Shown piece after piece: positions 1 through 24,845 of a DNA stretch of 64,000 nt. Each line of letters opens with the position of its first letter. The stretch's first letter is position 1. The notes beneath the pieces were generated by a model that made no database searches, was not told the DNA's origin, and saw only the letters and a list, made by a program, of their open reading frames with translations. Origin of the DNA: Muraenolepis orangiensis (taxonomy: Eukaryota; Chordata; Actinopteri; Gadiformes; Muraenolepididae); the NCBI GenBank assembly GCA_027704905.1, contig CM051005.1, positions 16,636,044 to 16,700,043 on the forward strand, given 5' to 3'. A program made the position numbers and the translations under genes.

Positions 1-1600
1 AAGTTGACCGTTATGTTCATGAGTAGGACCCTCTATGAGGGAGGTTCGCGATACAGTATGCGAACATCCTAGGGTCCTGGTAGACCTTACAAATTCCGAT
101 ATAACACAACTTGGTGGTTGGTGTACGTTAAGAGACCTGTGCTCGATCGAGTACGGCCATAGCGCTAGGAACCCATTAGGCCCTCCAGTGGCATGCGTGA
201 CGTCTCCTCGTAGCAATGTGCCAGATGCCTTGCTGTATCATACCCTGGTGACAGGGATGACTAGAGAGAGACTAACAAGCACTGGCTTTGGCGTTGTTTC
301 AAATGGAACATTCTCCAGCTTAAATGTGACGTTAATACTAACACAAGACACATTCAGAGCTATTTGTGAGACCACATGTGCGTCACATGTATAGTAATGG
401 TGAGGTTTTTAATAATTTAAAAACATCTTATAACTGCACTGTTTGCACCCTTAACTTGAAGCATAATTTCTCTTGAATATATATATTTTTCATTGAATGT
501 AAACACCCCAATTTGTCTGTGCCAATACTTATATATTATAGCTAACTTATACCTATATAATAGCTTACTGTGCCTACCAACGTTGACACTTTTGACTCAA
601 AATGCAAATAAGGCTGTCGCTTCGGGGTAAACAAGTTACAGTCAAAAATCCATTTAAGTCTACAAAATGACATTTTATGTTCTAGAAACAGTTGCTTGCA
701 AACCAGAAATATGTCGAGAGGAAGTAGACAGTTGTCGTGGTGATAGGCCTATAGCTCCTTTTGACTCATAGACTCATGATGAACTATTCAAATGACTGTA
801 TTCAGAGATATGGAGGTGAGGAATACATCACACAGGAAGTAGTGCAACGTTGTGCATGTTGCATGTGTCATTTAGCTAGCATACTGCGGTACGCTCTGTT
901 TCCGCCGGAAAATACTCAGACAAAAAGCCCCCGGAAGCTCCTCTTTAGCTTTAAAAAAAGAACACTGCTTTGCGGTGGTTTCATGTCACTGATTTTCACA
1001 ATTCACAATTTTTGTAAGCGACGTTGAACGAGCAAAAGAGTCACGGTACCGACAAGGGGATCATAGCGTTGCGGAGGTTCACTCTTAATGCCGTAAAGAA
1101 AACTAAATGTGTTTGAATCACATTAAAAAAAATAATAATAACACATAACAGGCAACATAACGCCTCCAAATTCATAAATACAGGAGCCGAAAGGCCAGAG
1201 AACCAAAAAAAAACACATTCTGTTAAGCACTTTAATTGAAGTGTCGAATAAACAAGAACCTCAAATAACACACGCACAGCATTTTTGTCATTGTCGTTTT
1301 ATATCGAGTCGGCTATCAGCTGCCGCTTGTTTTTCTGATTTTACGAGTGATGGTTGTTTTCCCCGGCCAACAAAACGGAATGTTGCCACGTTCTTTTCAA
1401 CTTGAGAGCTGTAAGTCACCCAGAAGGTGCTGAGGTAATAATTAATACACACGCGTAATGATCCAATTTTTTGACATTGTGGACCTCATAAAGTTCACAC
1501 TCTTGTATGTCATTGGAGGCTCTTTTTCACTACCTCTTTCCCCTCGCCCTCGCTGTTTTTTCAAAAGCACACTGTTCTGTGTCATCTCCCTCCCTCCCTG
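1..1600. other. intergenic sequence, no supported gene
   Basis: AT-rich sequence downstream of b3gnt5. An open frame of 119 codons at 35-394 (+) has no family motif that I recognise, no splice context and no partner exon. I cannot tell a chance frame from a decayed gene piece. Nothing else here resembles a known exon. Confidence 0.5.
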
Positions 1601-1606
1601 GTGGGT

Positions 1607-1725
<119 letters not shown>

Positions 1726-1779
1726 TTCACACATTCACACAAACACAGGCACGCACACAGCGACAACAAAAATGCAGAC

Positions 1780-1819
<40 letters not shown>

Positions 1820-1829
1820 AACGTAGTTA

Positions 1830-2987
1830 CTAGGCAAAGGCTCCCTTGCAGGGGTACGTGTTGAAATGGTAGGGTTTACAAAGGAGGGCCAGCTTGGCCG
1901 CCTTGCAATACAGCCTCCCCAGGAACCCGGAGGTCCTCTGCTTGACGAGCGGGTCTGTGGCCACCCTCCACAGGTCGTGAATGTCCTCCACGTGGCCGTG
2001 CGACGTCATCATTTGATCGTAGATGCACACGTGGTAGGGCGCCTTTCCCTCCCCCGAGAAGTACACGTGCTCCTGTGGGGCCACGCCCGCCGAGTGGGCG
2101 CAGATCCCCATGAACACGTCGTCGATGTAGATGGAGGCGTTGAGCCGGAGGGTGGCCCGGTAGATCTTCTCCGCCACGTCGCCGGAGACCACGTAGCCGG
2201 CGCCCGCCGTGTAGTCCGGGTACGTGGACCACGGGTACATCTCCCGCGACACGTAGTACTTGCTGCTCTTGTCGCGGATGGGCGGGGCACCTCGGTGCAC
2301 GCGGCCGATCCAGAAGTCGGCCACGCCCCTGCCGGCCTCCTCCAGCAGGTAGCTTACCAGGTTGGGCATGTGGACGAACACGTCATCGTCGGCCGTCATG
2401 ACGAAGCGGGCGTGGCCGCAGTTGGCGTGCGCCCAGTGGAACTGCTGGATGAGCTTCAGGGTGAGGTTGTGGAAGGTGTCCGCAAAGTCTCGCTGGATCA
2501 GGTCGCCATTGAGGCGGTCCTCACGGACCAGCCTCTGCTGGAGGACGGCTTTGTAGCTTTCGGTCAGCCCCTCGGGCGTGGCCCCGGGGGCCCCCAGCAC
2601 AAAGATCACCTTGACGTTGGCCCCCAGGATGTGGCGGATGAAGCTCTCGTTGCCCCAGGTGGAGCGGATGGCCCGGCGCCGCCCGGTGTTCTCCGGAGAG
2701 GTTTTGACGAACAGCAGGAGGAGCACGTCCTGGTTGGCGCACTTGTCCCGGTGGTCCAGCAGGAAGCGGTACTTGCTGAAGCTAAGGGCCTCCTCCTGTG
2801 GAATGGTGAAGCTCTCCTTGATGAAGGTGAAGCGGTTGTCCAGGTAGCGGTAGGAGTAGGACCTGACGTGGTTCACCACGTTTTGGTCCAGCTGTTCCCA
2901 GCACACCATAAGGAGGGACAGCACCAGGCAGGTGGTCAACAGCTGCAGGCGCTGGCACCTGCGTATCCGGCGGAAGTTCACGAACAT
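1830..2987 (-). CDS. b3gnt5: lactosylceramide beta-1,3-N-acetylglucosaminyltransferase (B3GNT5), intronless CDS
   Basis: Encodes 385 aa, against about 378 in human. As known for the family (GT31), this type II Golgi enzyme transfers GlcNAc from UDP-GlcNAc in beta-1,3 linkage to lactosylceramide, giving Lc3Cer, the first step of lacto/neolacto glycolipids. Seen in the sequence: a short basic cytosolic tail, a signal-anchor helix at about residues 14-31, a stem carrying the family signature SYSYRYL, the GT31 motif RRAIRSTWGNE, the metal-binding TADDD at 198-202, DFWIGRVHRGAPPIRDKSSK, a YPDYTAGAGYVVSGD segment, DDVFMG at 279-284 and MMTSHGH. N-glycosylation sequons occur in NES, NLT and NAS contexts. 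A splice-acceptor-like TTCCAG sits 2-3 bases before the ATG, as expected for a gene with a non-coding upstream exon, which I could not place. Third positions are very GC-rich. A 408-codon open frame on the other strand is its shadow. Confidence 0.97.
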   Translation of the reverse strand: MFVNFRRIRRCQRLQLLTTCLVLSLLMVCWEQLDQNVVNHVRSYSYRYLDNRFTFIKESFTIPQEEALSFSKYRFLLDHRDKCANQDVLLLLFVKTSPENTGRRRAIRSTWGNESFIRHILGANVKVIFVLGAPGATPEGLTESYKAVLQQRLVREDRLNGDLIQRDFADTFHNLTLKLIQQFHWAHANCGHARFVMTADDDVFVHMPNLVSYLLEEAGRGVADFWIGRVHRGAPPIRDKSSKYYVSREMYPWSTYPDYTAGAGYVVSGDVAEKIYRATLRLNASIYIDDVFMGICAHSAGVAPQEHVYFSGEGKAPYHVCIYDQMMTSHGHVEDIHDLWRVATDPLVKQRTSGFLGRLYCKAAKLALLCKPYHFNTYPCKGAFA

Positions 2988-2999
2988 CCTGGAATCTTC

Positions 3000-7220
<4,221 letters not shown>

Positions 7221-7222
7221 CA

Positions 7223-7422
7223 AAATTGTCATGTTACTAAAATTGTCTGTTACTTGGTGACATCGCTCATTGGGATGAGTGTCCCAGATCTATGTGGATA
7301 GACCAGACTACCAGCCCACCCAGTGGACTAGATCAACTGGTACGGTAGGCTTATCTATCCATCATTGTCTGTTACTTGGTGATGTCACAAAGTAACAGAC
7401 CATTTTAGTCTCATGACAATTT
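7223..7422. mobile_element. short inverted-repeat element (MITE-like)
   Basis: The left end (7223-7262) and the reverse complement of the right end (7383-7422) align over about 40 bases with few mismatches, both reading AAATTGTCATG..ACTAAAAT.GTCTGTTACTT.GTGAC. The inner part of the left end is repeated directly next to the right end, which creates a 34-bp near-palindrome at 7367-7400. There is no coding capacity. Long terminal inverted repeats with a tiny core suggest a non-autonomous DNA transposon; the superfamily is not identified and no clear target duplication was seen. Confidence 0.65.
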
Positions 7423-8048
7423 ATAAACGGCCTACTACTAGCATTACTTGTACTTGTTCGTACTGCATGTACGATGCTAAACTGCATTTTGTTAGTCGAC
7501 TCTGTACTTGTACTCTGCTCAATGGCAATACAATCTGAATAATCGAATCGAATATCGACACGGTAGTAATTTCATACCCATGAACTTGCAAGAAGGTCAA
7601 AGGCCATGTCGAATATATGGGTGGCGTCAAAACAAAACTAGTAAAGGGTGATATTACTGTGCCCGTCTCTACGCCATCTCCAAAGGGGCCCTCCCTTCCA
7701 ATGGCTGTAGTCCCCGAATGTCCTCCATTGTCTTCTCGTCCTGGTGGCAGCCGTATCGTTGAGTAATGCGCCGCTAAAACATTGCGTGAAGCCGCGGTCG
7801 GTCGGTTCGCGTCAAGATCTCATTTCATCATTTGTTTTTAAAATATGCATTACGTACAGAACATGTAACTGACCAGTGGCGGCTGGCCCATAGGGGGCGA
7901 TGGGGCGCCACCCCCCCTAAACCACACGCACAAACAAAATATAAAAAAAAATATATATATATATATATAAATTGTCAATATGTGTGTGTTTAAAATATGG
8001 AATGCACCCAGAAATGTGTAAAATATGATTTTAAAATAATTTGCGCAA

Positions 8049-8375
8049 CATAATATGCTTTTCCTAGTACACATATGCCTAGTACACTGTGGCCGTGTTC
8101 CATTTCAGGGTCTGCAGCCTTAAGGGCGCATTTGAATGACGATGCTGGGGGGGCTGTAGAGAAATCGCCCCACGGAGGCGGGTCTCTGTAGCAGTTTAGC
8201 CAATTGCTGATTCAAGATATAAACGAGTGACATAAAATGAAGCCAATCAGCGTCCTCAAAACGTCTTCCGGGAGGGCTGTTTTCAAACAGCCCTCCCGGA
8301 AGACTTTGGAGCATCGAGCATCCAGCATCGTCATTTGTGTGCGTCACAGTGTACTACTAGGAAAAGCATATTATG
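8049..8375. repeat. nested inverted-repeat (fold-back) unit
   Basis: 24 bases at 8049-8072 (CATAATATGC...AGTACAC) recur in reverse complement at 8349-8375 with one 3-base insertion. Further inside, AAATGACGATGCTG-type sequence is again present in inverted order. The centre is a perfect 20-bp palindrome with a 2-base loop (8263-8304). This is typical of a fold-back MITE inserted in the hAT remnant. Confidence 0.7.
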
Positions 8376-8423
8376 CTCTGTCTCTGCGGGCGCCATTTTA
8401 ACTACAACAAGTTCAACAATGGC

Positions 8424-8545
8424 GAGCGTGAGCACTACCCCAAGACTCAACCCGGTCCCTAACTCGGTGAGCACTACCCCAAGACTCAACCCGGTCCCTA
8501 ACTCGGTGAGCACTACCCCAAGACTCAACCCGGTCCCTGACTCGG
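8424..8545 (+). repeat. 39-bp tandem repeat, three copies
   Basis: Three nearly identical 39-base units (GTGAGCACTACCCCAAGACT then CAACCCGGTCCCTRACTCG). The unit is a multiple of three, so each copy adds 13 residues (STTPRLNPVPNSV) to the hAT-like frame without shifting it. Confidence 0.9.
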
Positions 8546-8689
8546 TGAAATCTCTCATTCAAGAGCCGTTTGAGAGAAGAAGTTTGGTGGACAAACTTAA
8601 GGTGAAAGATCTGGGCCCAGATCAACCTGATATTGTTATCAAACAGCATTAGGCGGGTGTTGTTTTTTTTGTCTACATGTCCCAAGGAA

Positions 8690-9585
8690 GGTCTTTATAT
8701 GTTGACATCCATTGACACACTTATTTGAATTTAAAAACCAACACTGAACAGTTAATGAGTGTGTGGGTTGGAGTTGGAATACAGTTCTTGATATTGTAAT
8801 AAAATTGATTGAAATGTCTTTTCAGCAATTCTTTACATGTGTTAATATTTAGGTTAAGCTAATTCTCATTTAGATTTATAGTATAGCTTTGGTTTGCTTG
8901 GTATTGGTTTGCTTGTCCTTGTAAGCTAACTTGGTAATAGAAGTTTTACATGTTGAGCCAACTTGATAGACATTTGTAAAAACTTGATAAAATAAGTTTA
9001 ACCAACATCTCTTTAAGTTATCTTAACTAAGATTTTCTAGTCCAAATAACTTGACACATGAAGTGTAATCAACTTGACACTAAATGTTGAATCAACTTGA
9101 CTAAACTTAACTCAGTCAAAGCAACAGATGACTTGACTTAGTCAAGTTGAGTCAACAAATCATTTTTAACAGTGTAGCTGTTCAACTTGAACTGTTCGAC
9201 TAAATTTAAGAGTTATGTAGTGTTTGCTGTTTGGTTACGTTGGCATTCTTCCGAAGAGATCCAATTGTCAAAAAAGGTTTCAGAAGATGATTTTAACTAA
9301 TTGATTTGAACAGTGGCCGGTTTGATTATAATAATAAAAAAGAAAATCCCGCAATTATTTTAACCCAAAAGTCGCATACGGTGACTCACCGCCGTCTCTC
9401 TCTTAATGTCTTAATGTGTACAGTAGTTCATGGCACCCGTTTCTACGGCAGGCTGAGGTGCATGAGGTGGGAATGACTTCGGCCCACTCTATAAAATAAC
9501 ATTTAGAAGTTTGTCTTAAGAAAGAAAAAAAATAAGCACGGATAAACAAAGCAACTCCAAGAATAACTCTGATATTATCAAAATA
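8690..9585. other. AT-rich intergenic sequence with AACTTGAC-type internal repeats
   Basis: Between about 8930 and 9175 the sequence repeatedly contains AACTTGA(C/T), CAACTTGAC and TCAAGTTGA words in both orientations and ends in AACAGTGTAG. This resembles the ends of AT-rich fish non-autonomous transposons, but I could not define its borders. No gene is supported. Confidence 0.35.
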
Positions 9586-9588
9586 AAT

Positions 9589-10755
9589 TTTATTCTAGAA
9601 CTTGCGATTTGAGTGATGAACAGTCGGGGGACTGCAGATTCTGCAACCATGTACGTGAGAGGAGAAAATAACAACATCGGTGAGGGCAAAGACAGCACAA
9701 CGGAATCTGAAAATGTGTATTTACATGGTCTGCGTGTATAAATACAACATTGAAATTCGGATTTAATATTTTTTTGTTCATATTGAGTACATAGCTACAA
9801 ATAAAATCAGTTACAAACTTATTTTTGTTGAAAGAGTACAAAATCTGTATGGGCCTTTTTTTGACATAGCAAAGATAGAATTAGTACTTCAGGTAGGAAC
9901 AAAAAATAGCAAACGCACTTCAATGCAGTGTAAAAGGCTTATCTAAAAACTTTTGACAATATAAAATACCATTCCACTGCCATAGACTTATGAAATAGTG
10001 CCTCTGTGGTACGGTCTAAATCACCGGTGACCATAGTAAGCAAACATTTCAAAATACTTCAGCACAGTACAAAATATCGGGTGTAGATTTTTGCTTTCAT
10101 AACGAACATTGTTTTTACAAAGACTGGTAGGAGGAAAACGTCTTGAAATGTTTAGTTTGTGCGCACGCACTTCTGTGGTCAGAAGTCAGATATGAAACTA
10201 GGTCTGTGGCAACCCCCCCTAAAAAACCGTTTCGGTATCATCCTCTGCAGAGTGCTGCAGGCCCGGCAGCTCATTGGGCCTTCAAAGATGTTCCGTCATT
10301 ACAGGTTAGACTCCACCCCCTTTAAAAAAAAAATATATAGAAAGTAAAGTGCAGAAAAACAAGCCTGCAAAGCCCAACGAAAGTGTCCATGGTTGTTGTT
10401 TTTCTAAGCTATGACTGTTTAATGGTATTTTATAAAGAACCATTCCACAAGGCCAGGACCCGACATGACTGACGCATCAGAACATCACCCACTCCAAAAA
10501 GCTTTGCTCATCTTCCAAGAGCTACCCAGAATGCCAAGTTAAAAAGGTGTGACTTACACACACACACACACACACACACACAGGTCACATGTAAGGTCAT
10601 AAAAACACAAGTCCTTAACATAATCCAGCTCAAAACAAAAAAAGGTAGCCAGTTTAAAATCTCGATTCAAAACGTCCTAAACACGGACCGGTCTACGACA
10701 GAGCTCGTTAATGCTGGGCAACCACTCGTTCCACTCAATGAAAGCAAGCCAAAGC

Positions 10756-10790
<35 letters not shown>

Positions 10791-12348
10791 ACACAGAGGT
10801 CAACCATCGTGACAACCGTCGCTCAGCCAAAGCGTGGAGACGCAGCCAACGAAACTCAAAATTAGAACGAACGCCGTTGTCGTCAAAGCCCTTGATGGGG
10901 GGGGGGGGGGGGGGGGGTGGTGAGATGAGGGGGGGGGGGGTTGGGTGGTGTTGGTGGTGAGATGGGGGGGGCTGGCGGAGGAGTCGACTGCACCGAAACA
11001 AAGAGTGCTATAGCAACCGTCTGCACAAGCCTCTGACGCTTCTGCTTTAAACGACAAAGCAAACGGGAGGCAAACTAAAAAAGAAAAACAAACTAAAAAA
11101 AGGGTAAAAGGAGGCAAAAAAAATTTGATGACAAAGATGTTCAAAAGTCAGATTATCACTCTGCGTCACTTAGCAACACGTCCAAGTCATTGGGTGACAC
11201 GGGACACTAAACACTAGTTACACATTTGAGCTTCGTGGTTATATAGCCGTGTCCCCCCCCCCCCCCCATAGAGATCAGAGAGAGAGAGCGGGAGGCAGTG
11301 TTACGGTGGACACCAGCACAGACGTGATGAGACGATGTATCGTCCCCCTGAACCCTAAGTACAGCACATCATAACGACATGCCTGTGTGTATGTATAATT
11401 GATATTAGTTTATGCATGTGTGTGTTTCCAGCTAAAGATAATCTGTCAGTTGGGGGAGAGGGGTTCTCAAATATTCTGAGCTCTTAATTAACCTGATCAA
11501 TATGGAAAATCACCTGAAAAAGCTGTCCTGTTTTGAGCTGGGCAGGAAAAATAACCACAGAAGAAGAGCCAATGGCACAACAGGGCCTCACCACCCCAAC
11601 AACAACAACAAGGGACACATTCCACAACAAACTTTTTGCGGTGTGATCAATTTTTTTAAAAAAATTAACAGAACCTCCACCCCCCCCCCCCCACCCAAAA
11701 AAAATATGCCTTTAAGTGTCATCATATGACAAAATAAAAAAAGCCCCGCCCCCAACCAATCATTTGCCTCCCGGGTGGGGGGGGGGGGGGAATTAGAAAT
11801 TGTCCATAAAACTACAGCGACGGAGAACTTCCTGCTTCCAAAATGACAACATCCACAGGACAAGGTCGGCTTGTGCAATATGCTCACGCCAATACAAAAC
11901 AAATGCAAAAAAAAGAAACCCAATAAAAACAGAACAAAACAAAATTACCTAGCGTTTATTATACAAAAAGGATCAAAAAAAAATCCTTACATTTTGGTAT
12001 GGATTTTGTAAGAGTTCGCTTGTTGTGAGATACGGGCGCCACCTGGAACAGCGTGCGTCAGAGCCCCACACACACACACACATCTGTCTGTCCATACACT
12101 CATATGTTGATGTTGTTGGCGTGTGCCTGTGTGTATATGCGTGTGTGCGCGCCAGAGTGTGTGTGTGTGTGTGGATTGTTAGAGTGCTCGTTTTGGCTGT
12201 GGCAACGAGGACGCCGTGGCATCCGACGGGGACGACAGCAGTGTGTGTGTGTGTGTGTGTGTGTGACGAGCAGGAAGAGAGAGGGAGAGAGACATTTTGG
12301 CTATGTACACATTCGTGTTGGTCGATCCGGGGCTCCCTGGAACCAGCG
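9589..12348 (-). other. tbl1xr1: probable 3'UTR of tbl1xr1
   Basis: The region follows the tbl1xr1 stop codon on the minus strand and holds no other gene. Tbl1xr1 transcripts are known to have long 3'UTRs. Minus-strand AATAAA hexamers occur near 11956 and at 9589-9594. The latter is the most distal good candidate and would give a 3'UTR of about 2.7 kb. The region includes (CA/GT)n runs (10557-10581, 10761-10787), G/C homopolymers (about 10899-10940, 11254-11268, 11678-11692, 11777-11790) and a GT-rich part at 12130-12265. The exact end is inferred. Confidence 0.5.
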
Positions 12349-21642
<9,294 letters not shown>

Positions 21643-21687
21643 TGTTAGTCCTGGTGGTTAAACCATTTGCCAGTGCTGCATAGGAGC
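21643..21687 (-). other. tbl1xr1: 5'UTR part of the tbl1xr1 start-codon exon
   Basis: On the minus strand an acceptor (TTTGACCCAG) precedes 21687, and about 45 untranslated bases run to the ATG at 21642-21640. Upstream transcript sequence must come from other exons. Confidence 0.75.
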
Positions 21688-22629
21688 CTGGGTCAAACAG
21701 AGAGAAGCAGAGTTAGCACATACATGTTCCCTTGTAGACATATAGTAGTAAAACACAACCAAACACAAGATGATGTCTTGCCACACACACACGCGTGTGT
21801 GTGTGATCTGCAATACCTTAAAACACACAGATAGATAGATGGATGAGATGACCGATTGGCGGCACTGGAGGACATAACAAATGTTAAATGTTCTTAAATG
21901 TTCCTGCTGTGTCTATGATAGAGAACTAGAGAAATGGGCCGATGTGACATATGCTTGACGGAGGATAATAACGCAACGTCCTCCTGGTCGCTATTTGGCA
22001 TGGCCACCATGTAGTCCCAACTGAATGGCCCTGTATGCACAGCGGTGGTGGTGGAGGAGGTGGTGCTGGTGATAGAGGAGGAGGTGGTGACGGGGGTGGC
22101 GTCGTGTAGCAGAGCCTCACTAGCCCTGGGCAGGGCATGAGTTTCCATTCATTAGCTTACAACTGGAAGTAATTACTGGGCCTTTCTTCCAAAAGGAAGC
22201 GAGCACTGGAGGAGCACAAGTTCCTGGAGGAGACCGGCAATAAACTAACAAATTTCTTAAAAAAAACCAAAAAAAAACACAACAATGCGGATGGCAGAGT
22301 CACCCCTTCAAGCCGGTGCTGTTTCAACAGCACGAGGGGACACAAACGAGTGGCTGGGCCCGGACGGAGGGAACGGCAATGCCAGCCAGCTGGAAAGTCA
22401 GTACCTACCCTCCCACCCCCCTGCCTCCCGATAGCAGGGAGTCAGGGAGGGATCAGAGACCTCCACTAACGCATTAAAACAGCCTTAAGAATCAAAATAC
22501 TGGCAACTTACTACGAGAAGAGGGCCAATAACACTAAGATGACCGATAGAACACAGTCAACATAACAAACGAGAACATTTAAGAGATTCAATGGGCTCCA
22601 AATTAGAGAACACACACCGCTGGTGTTTG

Positions 22630-22800
22630 ACAGAGGCTTACACCCAAGGCGGCTTGTCCTTTAGGAGCAACTAGGGGTTAGGTTAGGCCTCTGGCTTAAG
22701 GACCCCTGCAGGTAGACTGGAGACGTTGGCTCAACCCAGAACCGTTCTGCCGGGACACCCCAACCACTATGCCATCTATTCCTGTCTCTATGTCTGCTTA
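22630..22800 (-). mobile_element. SINE-like interspersed repeat, degenerate
   Basis: Contains GGAGCAACTAGGGGTTAGGT, ..GCCTCTGGCTTAAGGAC.. and GGGACACCCCAACCACTATG, all typical of the tRNA-related part of a fish SINE read in reverse. Boundaries are approximate. Confidence 0.5.
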
Positions 22801-23271
22801 GCTTTCCTGTTGGCTGCTAAAGTGTAACTCGAAGAACATGAAACCACGTCTGCCTTTCATAAACACGACCTGTGTTATGGTAGGGGGGGGAAAATCACAG
22901 AGTAACGCCTGATACTATCACGATACTCTGCCCACGGTAACCATGGTATCACGATATCGGTGTAACTAAAAAGAAGAAAGCAGGAATTATGAGTAATAAT
23001 AACTTTTGCTTAAAAGATGCCGGTGCCTCCCTGATTTGCTTCCCCCCCCACATTTCTTCACTGCAACTTAGTTCACTCCCTTTTACAAGGAGTCTTGAAG
23101 AAGTGACTGGTCAAGTCAAGCTTAATGCCAGGGAATGGGTTTAGAGCGGCAGCATGTCTGTAAATATATCGATATTTAGCCCCAGTGTATTGATAACGTA
23201 TAGCCAGCAGAATGTATCATTATGTTTGCGTACCCCAGTGTTATGCTATTGTCTGCTTCAACTAATGTACA

Positions 23272-23330
23272 CCTTGTAAGTCGCTTTGGATAAAAGCGTC
23301 TGCCAAATGCCCTAAATGTAAATGTAAATG
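23272..23330 (+). repeat. solo end of teleost interspersed repeat
   Basis: TTGTAAGTCGCTTTGGATAA plus AAGCGTCTGCCAAATG followed by TAAATGTAAATG. It is the same family as at 15413 and lies in the 5' non-coding introns of tbl1xr1. Confidence 0.7.
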
Positions 23331-23718
23331 ATATATTCCAGTATCAATATAATCAGCTAATCATAAGCTAAATCAGTCAACAGCTTCAACCAGAGACCAT
23401 AGCTCTAATCTTAAGTGCCAATGAATGTGTCTGTTCACTAAACCATGGTCAGTGAGAAAACCAGGCCACCAGAACCCCCCCTCAAGGACAAACTTGGCCC
23501 CAGCTTGACTTTGACAAGCCCCCCCCAGGTTGTGCTGTGGGCTTACATTCTGCCATAGCGGAGACTCTGGTACAAACATAGCAGGTCAGCCATGTGACCT
23601 CTACACAAGACCCCCATCACCATCACACCTTACCGTGCGTTTGTGTCAAAGTCAAGTCACGCACGGGCAACATGTGACTGCATGCACTGGCGTCCTCACC
23701 AGGGTATAGCCTGCTTTT

Positions 23719-23904
<186 letters not shown>

Positions 23905-24159
23905 GTTAAAACAGATGACAGCTGGATGAGCGAAGGCCATTTTCTTGACCTCTGCCATTGACCACCTCCATCGCCACCATTAACTGCCTCACCCTGTAGG
24001 GTTTGTAATGACTTAAGAGGCGAAGGGAGCTTCTTTCTGTAGGACTGGACGATGACCGTATGTACCACAGACAGCGTAAAATCCTTGCATTGTGATTGGG
24101 GAAAATAAAATTTGATATGGACGACATGTGAGGTGGCCAATTAGGTATTAATACGCTAC

Positions 24160-24227
24160 CCATGTGATCGAGCGGTCCTCAGAGGTCCATCATGGGTCAT
24201 GTGGTCCTGAGCGGGAATTGTGGAGCT
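24160..24227 (-). other. tbl1xr1: candidate 5' non-coding exon of tbl1xr1
   Basis: On the minus strand a pyrimidine-rich acceptor (TTTTCCTCCAG) precedes 24227, and a donor (CATGG|GTAGCG) follows 24160, giving a 68-base exon without coding need. Prediction from splice sites only. Confidence 0.45.
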
Positions 24228-24527
24228 CTGGAGGAAAAGAAAATTCAAATCAAATATGTTACTTTAGACTTTAAGCATCTTAGAAATAATACTGCAGGTA
24301 AAGATCATTCCGTTTTATGTAGTGCACTCTACATTGTTTAAAACATTCAAATAAAGATTATCTAATCAAAATTAAAAAAACAAAATACACTTTAGAATTA
24401 CATTATTCAAATGACAGTCAACAAAGTTTTTTTTTATAGTGTGCGAACGATCATCACAACTCAGGTCAGCAATTTTAAGGAGGTGCATTTGTCCGAGGAT
24501 ATTCAAATGAAGAGACAGCTATAGTCG

Positions 24528-24845
24528 ACTGTAAAATGTTACTATATATAGTCTACTCTACCATATAAAGCTACTACTAAATACTATCTAGTCTACTTTA
24601 TAGAACAGTCCATGTTACTATACTACTCCATTACAAAGAACAGTCTACCATATACAAGAGTCTACTATATAGTCTACTTTATAGAACAGTCTACTATATA
24701 GAGTACTCTACCATATTGAACAGTCTACTATATCGTTTTTTCTGCTATGTACTCAAGCACATAGAACAGATAGTAGTGTACTCTACTATATAGTCGAGGC
24801 TACTCTACAATATAGCAGTATAACAACAGTCTACTACGTAGAATG
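24528..24845. repeat. diverged minisatellite of TAGTCTACT / AACAGTCTACTATA words
   Basis: The words CTATATAGTCTACT, TTTATAGAACAGTCTAC and CTACCATAT recur more than ten times with irregular spacing over about 300 bp. An old tandem array in a tbl1xr1 5' intron. Confidence 0.7.

Larger units (their letters stand above)
7874..8652 (+). mobile_element. 5' fragment of a hAT-like DNA transposon with ZMYM1-like ORF start
   Basis: The CAGTGGCGGCTGG end at 7874, followed by a GGGGCGC..GCGCC block, matches the terminus I know from fish hAT elements. Downstream an ATG at 8419 opens a frame to 8652. It has three 13-residue repeats and then a segment (FERRSLVDKLKVKDLGPDQP) resembling the N-terminus of hAT-related, zinc-finger-MYM-1-like proteins. 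The zinc finger and the DDE/dimerisation regions are absent, so this is a truncated copy. A nested inverted-repeat unit lies inside it (8049-8375). Family placement comes from pattern memory and is moderately sure. Confidence 0.55.

Noticed and set aside
35..394. 119-codon frame at the window start
   Set aside because: No recognisable domain, no splice context and AT-rich surroundings; recorded only as an unassigned frame.
8424..8545. Possible CRISPR-like direct repeats
   Set aside because: Three head-to-tail 39-bp units without spacers, in-frame in a transposon ORF of a vertebrate genome.
21894..22148. 84-codon minus-strand frame upstream of the tbl1xr1 start exon
   Set aside because: Rich in GGT/ACC simple repeats, no proper splice sites, and not part of the conserved protein.
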